Source: Diabrotica undecimpunctata
Lineage: Eukaryota > Arthropoda > Insecta > Coleoptera > Chrysomelidae
Assembly (NCBI RefSeq): GCF_040954645.1
Contig: NC_092806.1
Location: 147,774,429-147,838,428 of the forward strand
Direction: 5' to 3'
Length of the DNA stretch: 64,000 nucleotides
The notes below the pieces were generated by a model. The model was not told the DNA's origin, did not search any database, and saw nothing but the letters and a program-made list of their open reading frames with translations. Shown here piece after piece: positions 44,233-55,207 of the stretch. Each line of letters begins with the position of its first letter. Position 1 is the stretch's first letter. The position numbers and the translations under genes were made by a program.

Positions 44233-45522
44233 ATGTCTCAAGGAAAGAAAGGTACAAGAAGCAAAAAGAATGAAGAAGATGTGGAAGTAGAAACACAACC
44301 TATACAAGAGGAGAGTTTAGTTCAAGTTCCACAAGATACTGCAGAAATGAATCCAGAAAGAGAGGAAAATGTCAATATGGCAGCTTTGATGTCATTAATG
44401 ATGCAGATGAACAAGACAATGGAAGAGAATTCAAAAGAAATCAAAGAAGACATAAAAAAATTGGAAGAGAATTTAAAAGAAGTCAAAGAAGACATGAAAA
44501 AAATGGAACAGAAATTGGAAGAGAATTATAGAAAATTAGAAAAGAAAATAGAAGATAATAATAATAAAATTGTAAAACAAATGGATAAAAAACTTGAAGC
44601 TGCAGAGAAAAAAATAGCAAAAGAAATTACTAACCAATGCCCAATATGTCAACTAAACAAAGAAAAGAATTTCAAAAACCAGAACACATATAAATCTAAT
44701 GTTGTATATGAAAAACTAAATACAGTTTCCATGGATTTTATTTCAAACTTAGTTCTCAGTTCAACAGGAAAAAAGCATATACTAGTGATAGTTGATTTAT
44801 ATACAAAATTTATTAAACTATATCCCTGCTCTAGAACAAATGTTAAAACATTAAAATTATATATTAATCAATTTTTCGAAGAAATAGGACCATTTAGAAA
44901 TTGCATAATAGATAATGCTACATATTTTAACAACCAAAAATTTCGGACATTTTGGGAGAAAAAGGGAATCAACATTCATTTTACAAGTATCAGACATCCT
45001 CAGGCAAATCCTGCAGAAAGATATATTAAAGAAGTTATAAAATATTTAAGGATACTGTGCCAAAATCAACACGAAACTTGGCAGCAACATATACCACAAG
45101 TAGAGTATTTTTTAAATAATACACATAATTTGAATACAGAGGAAGTACCAGAATATTTAATGTTTGGCCATATAGGAAACAGAAAGTGGATTAGTGAATA
45201 TAATCAGGATATGTTAGAACAAGTAATGCAGAAAGTGAATAACCGAATTAGGAGGAAAGCTGAAAAATATATCAGAAGACAAAATCGAAATATAAAAAAA
45301 CCAATCACATTTCAAAAAGAAGACCTAGTGTTAATTCGTTCACTTAGAAAAAGTAATGTTAAAGAAAACCATTGTAAGAAATTACAACCAATGTTTGAAG
45401 GTCCATATACAATTGAAAATCAGAATGGACTAAATAGTTATGTGTTAATAGATGCAGAGAACAGACTAAGAGGCATATTTCATATCAACGACATTTTTCA
45501 ATATCATGAAGAGATTGAATAA
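44233..45522 (+). CDS. In-frame fusion of gag N-terminus to integrase (429 codons)
   Basis: Residues 1-131 equal the start of the gag of element 2: a basic N-terminus, then heptad repeats (EENSKEIKEDIKKLEENLKE) predicted to form a long coiled coil. At residue 132 the sequence switches without a frame change to integrase: CPICQ (last Cys pair of the HHCC zinc finger), then the catalytic core with Asp168 (NTVSMDFISNLVL), Asp227 (NCIIDNATYFNN) and Glu262 (HPQANPAERYIKE), then a basic C-terminal domain (FQKEDLVLIRS, LQPMFEGPYTIENQNG) and stop. The full DDE triad is kept while the first half of the zinc finger is lost. The open frame suggests either a recent deletion or selection; activity is unproven. 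Confidence 0.88.
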   Translation: MSQGKKGTRSKKNEEDVEVETQPIQEESLVQVPQDTAEMNPEREENVNMAALMSLMMQMNKTMEENSKEIKEDIKKLEENLKEVKEDMKKMEQKLEENYRKLEKKIEDNNNKIVKQMDKKLEAAEKKIAKEITNQCPICQLNKEKNFKNQNTYKSNVVYEKLNTVSMDFISNLVLSSTGKKHILVIVDLYTKFIKLYPCSRTNVKTLKLYINQFFEEIGPFRNCIIDNATYFNNQKFRTFWEKKGINIHFTSIRHPQANPAERYIKEVIKYLRILCQNQHETWQQHIPQVEYFLNNTHNLNTEEVPEYLMFGHIGNRKWISEYNQDMLEQVMQKVNNRIRRKAEKYIRRQNRNIKKPITFQKEDLVLIRSLRKSNVKENHCKKLQPMFEGPYTIENQNGLNSYVLIDAENRLRGIFHINDIFQYHEEIE

Positions 45523-46093
45523 TATTTTCTATACCTTTAACACAAATATAATAACACTAATAACTTACTGATATATCCATTTTATTCAATAGACTTGATT
45601 TGTTAAATGGTAGATGGTAGATTTCATTATTTTGAATCAATTTGACATCATACTTGTTGAATTTTGTATATATGGAAATTAATTTGTACCCTAAAAATCA
45701 TAATTTGGGGTTAGACACAAAATTGATACTATAATTGCTATAAAAATGTCTTTCTAATATAATAAAGTGGAAAAACTTACCAATTTATATTGATGAAAGT
45801 TATTTTGAATGGAAATATTTCCTAGATTTGTCTATAGATAAACAGAACACAATATCCATTATATTTTTAATTAAGGTTATATTTTATTCTCTCCATTTGA
45901 CATGACAGTTTGACTATAGAATAGCCGAACTGTGATCCGTTGTTCTCTGTTTTGACATAGACAGCGAACAGGGATGTATTTAACACATTTTAAATAAAAA
46001 AAATTGATTTATTAAATTTAATAAGGTATGAGAAAATTAATATTTAAAAAAATAATAAGTAAATTATTTATTTTAAATATTATTTTGGGGTAT
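45523..46093 (+). other. Element 1 3' untranslated region and polypurine tract
   Basis: Shared with element 2 (52117-52653), including TTGAATTTTGTATATATGGA. Ends in ATTTTGGGGTAT, a weak polypurine tract, immediately before the LTR. Confidence 0.75.
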
Positions 46094-47479
46094 TGATACG
46101 ATTAGGGTTTATAGAAAATAATTTATAAGTTATATACTACATAATATTAGATATTTGGTTGTTTTAAATAAGTTATATACTAGAGAATTTTATAAAAATT
46201 ATTTATGTGAGGGCATTTTAAGAAATTAGCATATAATAATTGTAAAAAGTTGTATTTTAGTAGTTATGATTTTGTAGATATTTTTAAGTGAGCCATGTGA
46301 CTAGGCAACACACTATACCATCCATTCCTAAGTGTCATTTTAAGAATTTTACGAATATAAGTGGGGTTATATTGTTTGAAATGTGTATTTTATTAAATTA
46401 GAGTGTTAGTTACTAATTTGAATGTTTATTCTGATCTGAAAAGCCTAAATGTCAACAAAATTATTAATAGAAAAGAATGGAATTCTCTGGATCTCCAGAG
46501 ATGGCCATGTTTGCGAAATGGTTTGTTCCAGAAAATTCAGACATGTATTAAATAGAACTAAATAGAACATGATATCTTACGAGATGGTTCTAGAATATCC
46601 AAAAGATATAAATACCCGTGATTTGGATTCAAGAGGGAAGTTTTTAGTCAGAAGTCAAGCAGTTTATTATGAAAGTTAGTAGATTAGTTAGTGAAGTCAA
46701 TTGTTCACAGTTTTAGTAAGTCAGTCAAGCAGTTTAATAAGAAATATGAAAGTTAGTTGGAGATAGTCCAATTGTTTAATATAGTGAGTTAAATGAAGAT
46801 TAAAAATTATGCATATATTTAATGCACATTTATAATTATACATAAATAATTATTGAAGATTATAAAAGTATATTAGAAAAATATTGGATGGACATTGGAA
46901 GGAATTAAAATTATATTATGATTGGAGATTAGTATAAATCAACTTATAATAATTGGATATTGGTATATTGAAAAGAAGAATAAATATAAATGGTGTTTGT
47001 TGGTGGTGTATAAATGCTGGTGAAGAAAACTATATCTTAAATTGGTAGAAGCTGATAATTGGAAAAAGTAATTTCACAAAAACAAGGATAACCGAAGTAC
47101 GAAGACATTCAGTGGTGATTAGAATCTATATAGTGGAAAACAGTTCATTTAGGCATTCAGTGAAAGAAAGGTACAAAATTTTGTTAATATAATTTAGTTA
47201 GTGTTATAACAATTTCAATTTTGAAGATAGTTTGTTTAAATTTAACATCGTCTATAGAATTTAATTAGTTTTATAAGAACATCAATTTAAAGATAGTTTA
47301 TTTTAAATTTACATTAGCTAGGTTAGATATATATGTGTGTTTCATAATAGTTATAATAAAGATAATTTAAAAAAGTACTTACAAACTAATTCTTTGAGAA
47401 CCGCGATAAAAACCCTATATATGTTATATTATAAAAAATACTCATTGCTCATCATTCAAACAAAAAACACATCATAACA
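46094..47479 (+). repeat. Element 1 3' LTR (1386 bp)
   Basis: Begins TGATACGATTAGGGTTTATA. It lacks the AAAAAGTATTTGATTA segment near its start and carries extra sequence near 46790-46860 that the 5' LTR lacks but the element 2 LTRs share. Confidence 0.85.
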
Positions 47480-47505
47480 ATATATATATATAAATATATA
47501 TATAT
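47480..47505. repeat. 26-bp TA-rich spacer between elements 1 and 2
   Basis: TA repeats with one AAATA interruption separate the two LTR elements. Confidence 0.9.
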
Positions 47506-48876
47506 TGTAACGATTGGGATTTATAGAAAATAATTTATAAGTTATATACTACATAATATTAGATATAAAAAAGTATTTGATTATTTTAAATAAGTTATAT
47601 ACTAGAGAATTTAATAAAAATATATTTATGTGAGGGCATTTTTAATAAATTAGTATATAATAAGTGTAAAAAGTTGTATTTTAATATTGTAAATATATAT
47701 AAGTGAGCCATGTGCTTAGGCAACCAAAAATACTCTCGGAGATTGACAGATATTTATACTCTGAAGTGACGTTTAAGAATATTTACGAATATAAGTGGGT
47801 TATAATAATATATTGTTTGAAATGTGTATTTTATTAAATTAGAATGTTAGTTACTAATTTAATTATATATTCTGATCTGAAAAGCCTAAATGTAAACAAA
47901 ATTATTAATAGAAAAGAATGGAATTCTCTGGATCTCCGGAGATGGCCATGTTTGCGAAATGGTTTGTTCCAGAAAATTCAGACATGTATTAAATAGAATT
48001 ACATAGAACATGATATCTTACGAGATGGTTCTGGAATATCCGAAACATATAAATACCCGTGATTTGGATTCAAGATGGCAGTTTTTGGCAGTTTTTGGAA
48101 GTTTTTAGTCAGAAGTCAAGCAGTTTATTATGAAAGTTAGTTGGAGTCAGTGAATCAAGTACAAATAGTCAAAATGTTTAATATAGTGAGTTGAATGAAG
48201 ATTAAAAATTATGCATATAATTTAATGCACATTTATAATTATACACAAATAATTATTGAAGATAAAAAAAGGTATATTGGAAGAAATTAAATTATATTAT
48301 GGTTGGAGATTAGTATAAATCAACTTATAATAATTGGATATTGGTATATTGAAAAGAAGAATAAATATAAATGCTGTTTGCTGGTTTGGTTGGTGGTGTA
48401 TACATGCTGGTGAAGAAAACTATATCTTAAATTGGTAGAAGCTGATAATTGAAAAAAGTAATTTCACAAAAAAAACAAGGATAACTGAAGTACGAAGACA
48501 TTCAGTGGTGATTAGAATCTATATACTTAGTGGAAAATAGTTCATTTAGGCATTCAGTGAAAGAAAGGTACAAAATTTTGTTAATATAATTTAGTTAGTG
48601 TCATAACAATTTCAATTTTGAAGATAGTTTGTTTAAATTTTAGATTGTCTATAGAATTTAATTAGTTTTATAAGAATATCAGTTTAAAGATAGTTTATTT
48701 TAAATTTACATTGACTAGGTTAGATATATATATGTGTTTCATAATAGTTATAATAAAAATAATTTAAAAAAGTACTTACAAGCTAATTCTTTGAGAACCG
48801 CGATAAAAACCCTATATATTATATTATTAAAAATACTCATTGCTCATCATTCAAACAAAAAAAACACATCATAACA
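47506..48876 (+). repeat. Element 2 5' LTR (1371 bp)
   Basis: Begins TGTAACGATTGGGATTTATA and ends ATCATAACA. Candidate TATA-type promoter near 48046-48060 (CATATAAATACCCGTGA). Confidence 0.9.
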
Positions 48877-48879
48877 ATT

Positions 48880-48897
48880 TGGCGCCCAACGTGGGGC
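48880..48897 (+). promoter_or_regulatory. Element 2 primer-binding site, Lys-tRNA type
   Basis: TGGCGCCCAACGTGGGGC, three bases after the LTR; this matches the known Lys-tRNA (1,2) primer site. Confidence 0.85.
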
Positions 48898-49018
48898 TCT
48901 CTATTTAAAAGAATTAGTTTGGGAAGATAAGTGCTCTCATATAATTAAATTAATTATCAGTAGAAAGAAAAAGTATAGATTTTATTTTTAATTATATTTG
49001 AACAAGTAAAGTCTCAAA

Positions 49019-50665
49019 ATGTCTCAAGGAAAGAAAGGTACAAGAAGCAAAAAGAATGAAGAAGATGTGGAAGTAGAAACACAACCTATACAAGAGGAGA
49101 GTTTAGTTCAAGTTCCACAAGATACTGCAGAAATGAATCCAGAAAGAGAGGAAAATGTCAATATGGCAGCTTTGATGTCATTAATGATGCAGATGAACAA
49201 GACAATAGAAGAGAATTCAAAAGAAATCAAAGAAGACATAAAAAAATTGGAAGAGAATTCAAAAGAAGTCAAAGAAGACATGAAAAAAATAGAACAAAAA
49301 ATGGAACAGAATTCACAAGAAGTCAAAGAAGACATGAAAAAAATGGAACAGAAATTGGAAGAGAATTATAGAAAATTAGAAAAGAAAATAGAAGATAATA
49401 ATAATAGAATTGTAAAACAAATGGAAAAACAAATGGATAAAAAACTTGAAGCTGCAGAGAAAAAAGTAGCAAATGAAATAAAAAGTATACGGAATGACTA
49501 CAAGAAAAGGATAGACAATGAGAGGACAGAAGTAAAGATGATTATTCAAGATAATAAAATAGATATAGAACAGAAAATAGAGTTACAGAAATGTAACTTA
49601 GAAGTAAAAATTAACGAAGACAGGAGAAACACAGAAGAAAAATTAGACGATATACAACAAAATATCCAAATAAATAGTAATCAAATAAGAAATGTGGAAC
49701 AGAGAATAGATGATATTTCACAAATGAGAGACATAGGGAGACCTTACTTAAATTTAACAAATGAGACTGGGATTAAATTCTCTGGTAATATAAAAAATTT
49801 GCATCCTAGAGTATACATAAATAGTTTAAAACATAAATTAAGATTTGTGAATAATATTAATGATATTAAAGATTATATTAGAATGACATTAAATGACAAT
49901 GCAGCAACTTGGTTTGCTAGTATTGAGAATGATTTAGATAATTTTCAAACATTTGAAAATAAATTTTTAAATTATTATTGGGGTGAATTAGAGCAAGCCA
50001 AGTTTAGAGAAATTCTATATTTTGGAAAGTATAATCAAAATTTAAAATCAAATATGGTAGATTATGCATTGAAATTGATAACAGTTGCAAAATATTTAGA
50101 ACCACCACTTAGAGAGGATGAAACAGTCTTAAATGTATCTAGACATTTTGATGCTGATGTTGTGCAAACCGTAACTGTACAAAATATTCAAACAATAGAT
50201 AGTTTTATTAATTTTATTCAAAGAATACAAAGAGGCAATATGACAAGTAATAATAATAACAGAAAAAACAATAGTAACTTTCAATATAATAGAAATGATA
50301 ATCAACAATATAGACAATCATATAATAATTATAGATATGTTGATAGTTTACAAAATTTTAATAATAATAATAGTAATCAAAATAGACAGAATTTTAATAA
50401 CAATACTAGTTATAATAGACAACATTTTAATAACAGTACTAATAATAATAAACAAGATTTTAACAATAGAAGAAATACAGAGCGACCTAACTATAATAGA
50501 CAGGTGAATTGTGTTCGAAGGAATAGAAGCTGCGAAGACAGGGAACGAAATAGTACAAGGCAAGAAAATGTGAGTAGAAGTCATAGTAGGGAAAGACATA
50601 GGACATCAGATCCAAGTGGTCAGATACAATCTGACAATTCTAATAATCAAAATTTTGTGCAGTAA
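49019..50665 (+). CDS. Element 2 gag, intact, 548 aa
   Basis: Forms the retrotransposon particle. Residues 1-50 are charged; about 50-240 are heptad-rich coiled coil with repeated EENSKE/VKEDMKK units (two more units than element 1). The retrotransposon gag core is at about 250-395: FSGNIKNLHPRVYINSLKHK, NDNAATWFASIENDLDNFQT, YYWGELEQAKFREILYFGKY. The C-terminal 130 residues are Asn-rich then Arg-Ser-rich (NRSCEDRERNS, SRSHSRERHR), with no CCHC zinc knuckle; the basic RS tail may bind RNA instead. Stop TAA is at 50663-50665, overlapping the pol frame by 19 nt. Confidence 0.9.
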   Translation: MSQGKKGTRSKKNEEDVEVETQPIQEESLVQVPQDTAEMNPEREENVNMAALMSLMMQMNKTIEENSKEIKEDIKKLEENSKEVKEDMKKIEQKMEQNSQEVKEDMKKMEQKLEENYRKLEKKIEDNNNRIVKQMEKQMDKKLEAAEKKVANEIKSIRNDYKKRIDNERTEVKMIIQDNKIDIEQKIELQKCNLEVKINEDRRNTEEKLDDIQQNIQINSNQIRNVEQRIDDISQMRDIGRPYLNLTNETGIKFSGNIKNLHPRVYINSLKHKLRFVNNINDIKDYIRMTLNDNAATWFASIENDLDNFQTFENKFLNYYWGELEQAKFREILYFGKYNQNLKSNMVDYALKLITVAKYLEPPLREDETVLNVSRHFDADVVQTVTVQNIQTIDSFINFIQRIQRGNMTSNNNNRKNNSNFQYNRNDNQQYRQSYNNYRYVDSLQNFNNNNSNQNRQNFNNNTSYNRQHFNNSTNNNKQDFNNRRNTERPNYNRQVNCVRRNRSCEDRERNSTRQENVSRSHSRERHRTSDPSGQIQSDNSNNQNFVQ

Positions 50666-52170
50666 ACTTTCTGAATTACAAGTTAGGCCATTGCTATTAT
50701 GAAAAACCTTTTGAATTTATTTCTTTAGATGAAGAGAAAATTATTGAATCTATTAATTTAATTTATATAAATGCTTTGGCCAAAAATAAAATGATTAAGA
50801 TTATGATAGATACTGGTTCAGAAAGTACTTTAGTCTCGGAGAATTTTATTTTTAATACATTAAAACTATCAGATATAATAAAGATTCCAAAAATTAAAAT
50901 TATTGGTGCAAATAATAAGAAGTTGGGTGAAATTGATAAACTAGCCAATTTTAAAATTAATATTCTTAATAAAGAAATTAATATGTAAGGATTTATTGTC
51001 AAGGATTTATGTGTTGATATATTGATGGGAAATGATGAATTGGAAAAGAAGAAAGTAAAGATAGATTTTGAAGAAAAAATGGTAACTTTGGAAGGGCAAA
51101 TAATTAAATTTATGCAGAAAGATGAGGTAGAAGAAGGAATAAGAGTTGATAGGATATTATTAAAAGAAAATAATGATGTTTATGAAGAAGAAATGTATTT
51201 TGATGATAGGGAAATGTCCCAAAAGAATGTAAAGAATAATTATTGTAGTGAATATTTAAGGAATGGAAGTTTTAAGCAGATGGATGCCTACGAGGCGGAG
51301 TGCGTAAAATTGGAAGCAAGGAATAATGAGTACATAATGAAGAATAATTTTATTTGTAAAGAAGAAGATATGATAAAAGTTTTAAATTGCCCTGAAGAAT
51401 ATAAATCAATAGTCATTTCCATATTGCAGCAACACAAGGGACTTGTCAATAAAGAAAATAGAATTGCACAGAATTATATCCATAGTATAAGAGTTAAGGA
51501 GGAAAAAGATTTTAAAACAAAATCATACCCAATACCATATAAATACAGAGAAGAAGTAAACAAAACAATTAATAATATGTGAGAAGATGGGATCATTGAG
51601 AAGGCAGACACACGTTTTATTAACCCCATAGTAGTAGTACGAAAAAGATCAGGTGAAATCAGGTTATGTTTGGATGCAAGGAATATTAATAAGATTACTG
51701 AAAAGCAATTTGAAGCACCAATGAGTATAGATGGAATATTAGGAAGAATTACAGGAATGTCATTTTTCACTAAAATCGATTTACAGCATAGTTTCTGGTT
51801 AATACCTCTAGAAAGAAAAAGTAGACAGTATACAGGATTTCAGATAGATGGAATAGTATATCAATTCAAAATAGTACCATTTGGACTTCAATCATCTTGC
51901 AGTGCTCTATGTAGATGTCTTCATGATATTTTGGATCAATATGAACATTTTGTAATTCACTACATTGATGATATATTAATTTTTTCTAAAACGGCTGAAG
52001 ATCATGAGAAACACCTAAAAATTATAATAAACAGATTAGATAAAGTTGGACTTAAAATAAATCAAGAAAAATGTACATTTTTTCAAAAAGTAGTGATATA
52101 TCTAGGTTATAAACTTAACACTAACAGCTTACTGATATATCCATTTTATTCAATAGACTTGATTTGTTAA
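50647..52170 (+). pseudogene. Element 2 pol: aspartic protease and partial reverse transcriptase
   Basis: In the -1 frame after gag: protease with IKIMIDTGSESTLVSENF (active-site DTG) and VDILMGNDELEKKKVKIDF; then a connecting region; then RT with VVVRKRSGEIRLCLDARNIN, FFTKIDLQHSFWLIPLERK (catalytic Asp), FQIDGIVYQFKIVPFGLQSS, FVIHYIDDILIFSKTAEDHE (catalytic YIDD) and VGLKINQEKCTFFQ. Two in-frame stops occur, TAA at 50986-50988 and TGA at 51580-51582. The RT ends abruptly at VIYLGY, about 52117, where sequence joins the 3' untranslated region; the remaining codons to 52170 are not pol. RNase H and integrase are missing. Confidence 0.88.
50650..50656 (+). promoter_or_regulatory. Candidate -1 ribosomal frameshift site A AAT TTT
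   Basis: In gag phase the sequence reads CAA AAT TTT GTG CAG TAA, giving the heptamer A-AAT-TTT of the X-XXY-YYZ form. The pol frame is -1 to gag and is open from 50647, so the heptamer falls inside the 19-nt overlap, 6 nt before the stop codon. Confidence 0.65.
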
Positions 52171-52653
52171 ATAGATGGTAGATTTCATTATTTTGAATCA
52201 ATTTGACATCATACTTGTTGAATTTTGTATATATGGAAATTAATTTGTACCCTAAAAATCATAATTTGGGGTTAGATACAGAATTGATTGTGTAAATGTC
52301 TTTATAAAAAGTGTAAAACTTACCAATTTATATTGAATGGAAATAATTCCTAGATTTTGTCTATAAATAAACAGAACACAATATCCATTATATTTTTAAT
52401 TAAGGTTATATTTTATTCTCTGATATCGCATCCATTGCCCCATTTGACATGACAGTTTGACCATAGAATAGCCGAACTGTGCAGCGTTGTTCTCTGCTTT
52501 GACATAGACAGCGAACAGGGATGTATTTAACACATTTTAAATAATAAAAAACAATTGAATTATTAATTTATTAAATTTAATAAGGTATGAGAAAATTAAT
52601 ATTTAAAAAAATAATAAGTAAATTATTTATTTTAAATATTATTTTTGGGGTAT
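52117..52653 (+). other. Element 2 3' untranslated region and polypurine tract
   Basis: Matches 45545-46093 of element 1. Ends ATTTTTGGGGTAT before the 3' LTR. Confidence 0.78.
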
Positions 52654-54020
52654 TGTAACGATTGGGATTTATAGAAAATAATTTATAAGTTATATACTAC
52701 ATAATATTAGATATAAAAAAGTATTTGATTATTTTAAATAAGTTATATACTAGAGAATTTAATAAAAATATATTTATGTGAGGGCATTTTTAATAAATTA
52801 GTATATAATAAGTGTAAAAAGTTGTATTTTAATATTGTAAATATATATAAGTGAGCCATGTGCTTAGGCAACCAAAAATACTCTCGGAGATTGACAGATA
52901 TTTATACTCTGAAGTGACGTTTAAGAATATTTACGAATATAAGTGGGTTATAATAATATATTGTTTGAAATGTGTATTTTATTAAATTAGAATGTTAGTT
53001 ACTAATTTAATTATATATTCTGATCTGAAAAGCCTAAATGTAAACAAAATTATTAATAGAAAAGAATGGAATTCTCTGGATCTCCGGAGATGGCCATGTT
53101 TGCGAAATGGTTTGTTCCAGAAAATTCAGACATGTATTAAATAGAATTACATAGAACATGATATCTTACGAGATGGTTCTGGAATATCCGAAACATATAA
53201 ATACCCGTGATTTGGATTCAAGATGGCAGTTTTTGGCAGTTTTTGGAAGTTTTTAGTCAGAAGTCAAGCAGTTTATTATGAAAGTTAGTTGGAGTCAGTG
53301 AATCAAGTACAAATAGTCAAAATGTTTAATATAGTGAGTTGAATGAAGATTAAAAATTATGCATATAATTTAATGCACATTTATAATTATACACAAATAA
53401 TTATTGAAGATAAAAAAAGGTATATTGGAAGAAATTAAATTATATTATGGTTGGAGATTAGTATAAATCAACTTATAATAATTGGATATTGGTATATTGA
53501 AAAGAAGAATAAATATAAATGCTGTTTGCTGGTTTGGTTGGTGGTGTATACATGCTGGTGAAGAAAACTATATCTTAAATTGGTAGAAGCTGATAATTGA
53601 AAAAAGTAATTTCACAAAAAAAACAAGGATAACTGAAGTACGAAGACATTCAGTGGTGATTAGAATCTATATACTTAGTGGAAAATAGTTCATTTAGGCA
53701 TTCAGTGAAAGAAAGGTACAAAATTTTGTTAATATAATTTAGTTAGTGTCATAACAATTTCAATTTTGAAGATAGTTTGTTTAAATTTTAGATTGTCTAT
53801 AGAATTTAATTAGTTTTATAAGAATATCAGTTTAAAGATAGTTTATTTTAAATTTACATTGACTAGGTTAGATATATATATGTGTTTCATAATAGTTATA
53901 ATAAAAATAATTTAAAAAAGTACTTACAAGCTAATTCTTTGAGAACCGCGATAAAAACCCTATATATTATATTATTAAAAATACTCATTGCTCATCATTC
54001 AAACAAAAAAAACACATCAT

Positions 54021-54024
<4 letters not shown>
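52654..54024 (+). repeat. Element 2 3' LTR (1371 bp)
   Basis: Same length and, by eye, same sequence as 47506-48876, including the GGCAGTTTTTGGCAGTTTTT duplication. Confidence 0.9.
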
Positions 54025-54086
<62 letters not shown>

Positions 54087-54105
54087 ATATGTATATATAT
54101 TTATA
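54025..54105. repeat. (TA)n microsatellite with TATG and TTTA variants
   Basis: TA run abutting the 3' end of element 2, becoming imperfect near 54075. Confidence 0.92.
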
Positions 54106-54109
54106 TATT

Positions 54110-55190
54110 CCGGCCCTTTCGTGTTTTGTTGTCCCTACATTTTTGTAAAGGTTTGATCGGGTTTGTAGTGTGCGCCAGTTTTTCATACAGCATGATTACT
54201 CTCAAAATATAAATAATTTGTATTTTGAAAACAATTTTCGTAGTGGAAATCAAAACGATGTATATATTTACGAGCAAAAAACAAATTAAAAACATGTGTT
54301 ACATTTATTACTATTGCTACAACGGTTTTAGAACTACATAAGACTGATATGTTTATTTTCCGCTAGGAACATCTTGAGAAAATTTATCAAAAGTCCACAA
54401 ATCGCAACGAGAATCAGAATTTGAACCATAGTTTTTGAGCTTTCTCAGAAATGATTTTTTCATTTTTAGCCGACTACGTTTTTTGACAAACAACATTTTT
54501 TCATTTTTCTTATTAATACATTTTTGATCTACTAGAAAATACAGTATTTTTCTTTTCAAACAGTATATAATAAGTATATAAAATACATAAAGGTCTGCTC
54601 TAGGCATTTAGAACAAGACAATAAAAATATAAAACAACTTTTTGAATATCTTTTACAATGGAAAAACGGAGCTGTAGTTTCTGAAATGAATATTGCATTT
54701 ATTCCATGTTCAACCTGCCTCTAAGAATAATTTTCCGCTTCTTAAGCTACGTACAGAAGTGTGAAAGTGCACCCATAGCATACAAGTAAGGTACACGATG
54801 TAGTTCTGGAAAGCCATTTATCTATTCCTCGCTCTTTTACTGTAGTAGAGGTGGAGAAAATGATTATATGAGAACCGAAAGTAGGCATTTGTAGACGTTC
54901 GGAAGTTATCAGTAGCATAACAATTTATGTTAATTTTATGTACTATTTTTTAGTTGCTTATTAAGCATTTAAAATATTGTTGTCTGCACATACGATGACT
55001 CTTATATTACATATAAAGCCAGCAGAAAGGTAAATTAATGTTAATAATTTCGAAACGAACGTTAAATGTTCTGGTTAAAGTTCAACACGACACAATATTA
55101 AATAGTTCAGCACAACTACACGATTTACGTACTAGTTATAAAACAGCAAATAACGTAATTGGTGTATAATTAAATATGTACTTTACAACG
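54110..55190. other. No recognisable gene
   Basis: The minus-strand open frame 54353-54607 has a basic segment (KKRSRLKMKKSFLRKLKNYG) but no known domain. Confidence 0.35.
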
Positions 55191-55207
55191 TGGAGTAAAG
55201 GTATCGA

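Larger units (their letters stand above)
42742..47479 (+). mobile_element. Gypsy-type LTR retrotransposon, element 1 (gag-integrase deletion derivative)
   Basis: LTRs 42742-44088 and 46094-47479 enclose a 2-kb interior with a primer-binding site, one 429-codon fusion frame and a polypurine tract. The middle of the element (gag C-terminus, protease, RT, RNase H) is deleted. Both flanks are TA repeats, so the possible ATAT duplication is uninformative. The two LTRs differ at many sites and by indels of tens of bases, far more than the LTRs of element 2. Confidence 0.9.
47506..54024 (+). mobile_element. Gypsy-type LTR retrotransposon, element 2 (gag-protease-RT, integrase deleted)
   Basis: LTRs 47506-48876 and 52654-54024 are both 1371 bp and identical wherever I compared them, indicating a recent insertion. 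The interior has a good primer-binding site, full gag, protease and the first part of RT. RNase H and integrase are deleted at about 52117. ATAT flanks both sides (47502-47505 and 54025-54028), within TA repeats. It cannot be autonomous. Confidence 0.92.

Noticed and set aside
42737..47483. ATAT as a target-site duplication of LTR element 1
   Set aside because: The flanks are TA repeats, so a 4-bp ATAT match has no evidential value.
50295..50507. Ile-rich frame overlapping the gag Asn-rich tail
   Set aside because: Shifted-frame reading of AAT repeats within gag.
42380..54105. TA arrays or repeats considered as CRISPR-like or replication-origin signals
   Set aside because: The genome is eukaryotic; arrays are simple microsatellites or LINE tails with no unique spacers.
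54353..54607. 84-codon minus-strand frame
   Set aside because: Lys-rich, no domain and no context; may be part of an unrecognised repeat.
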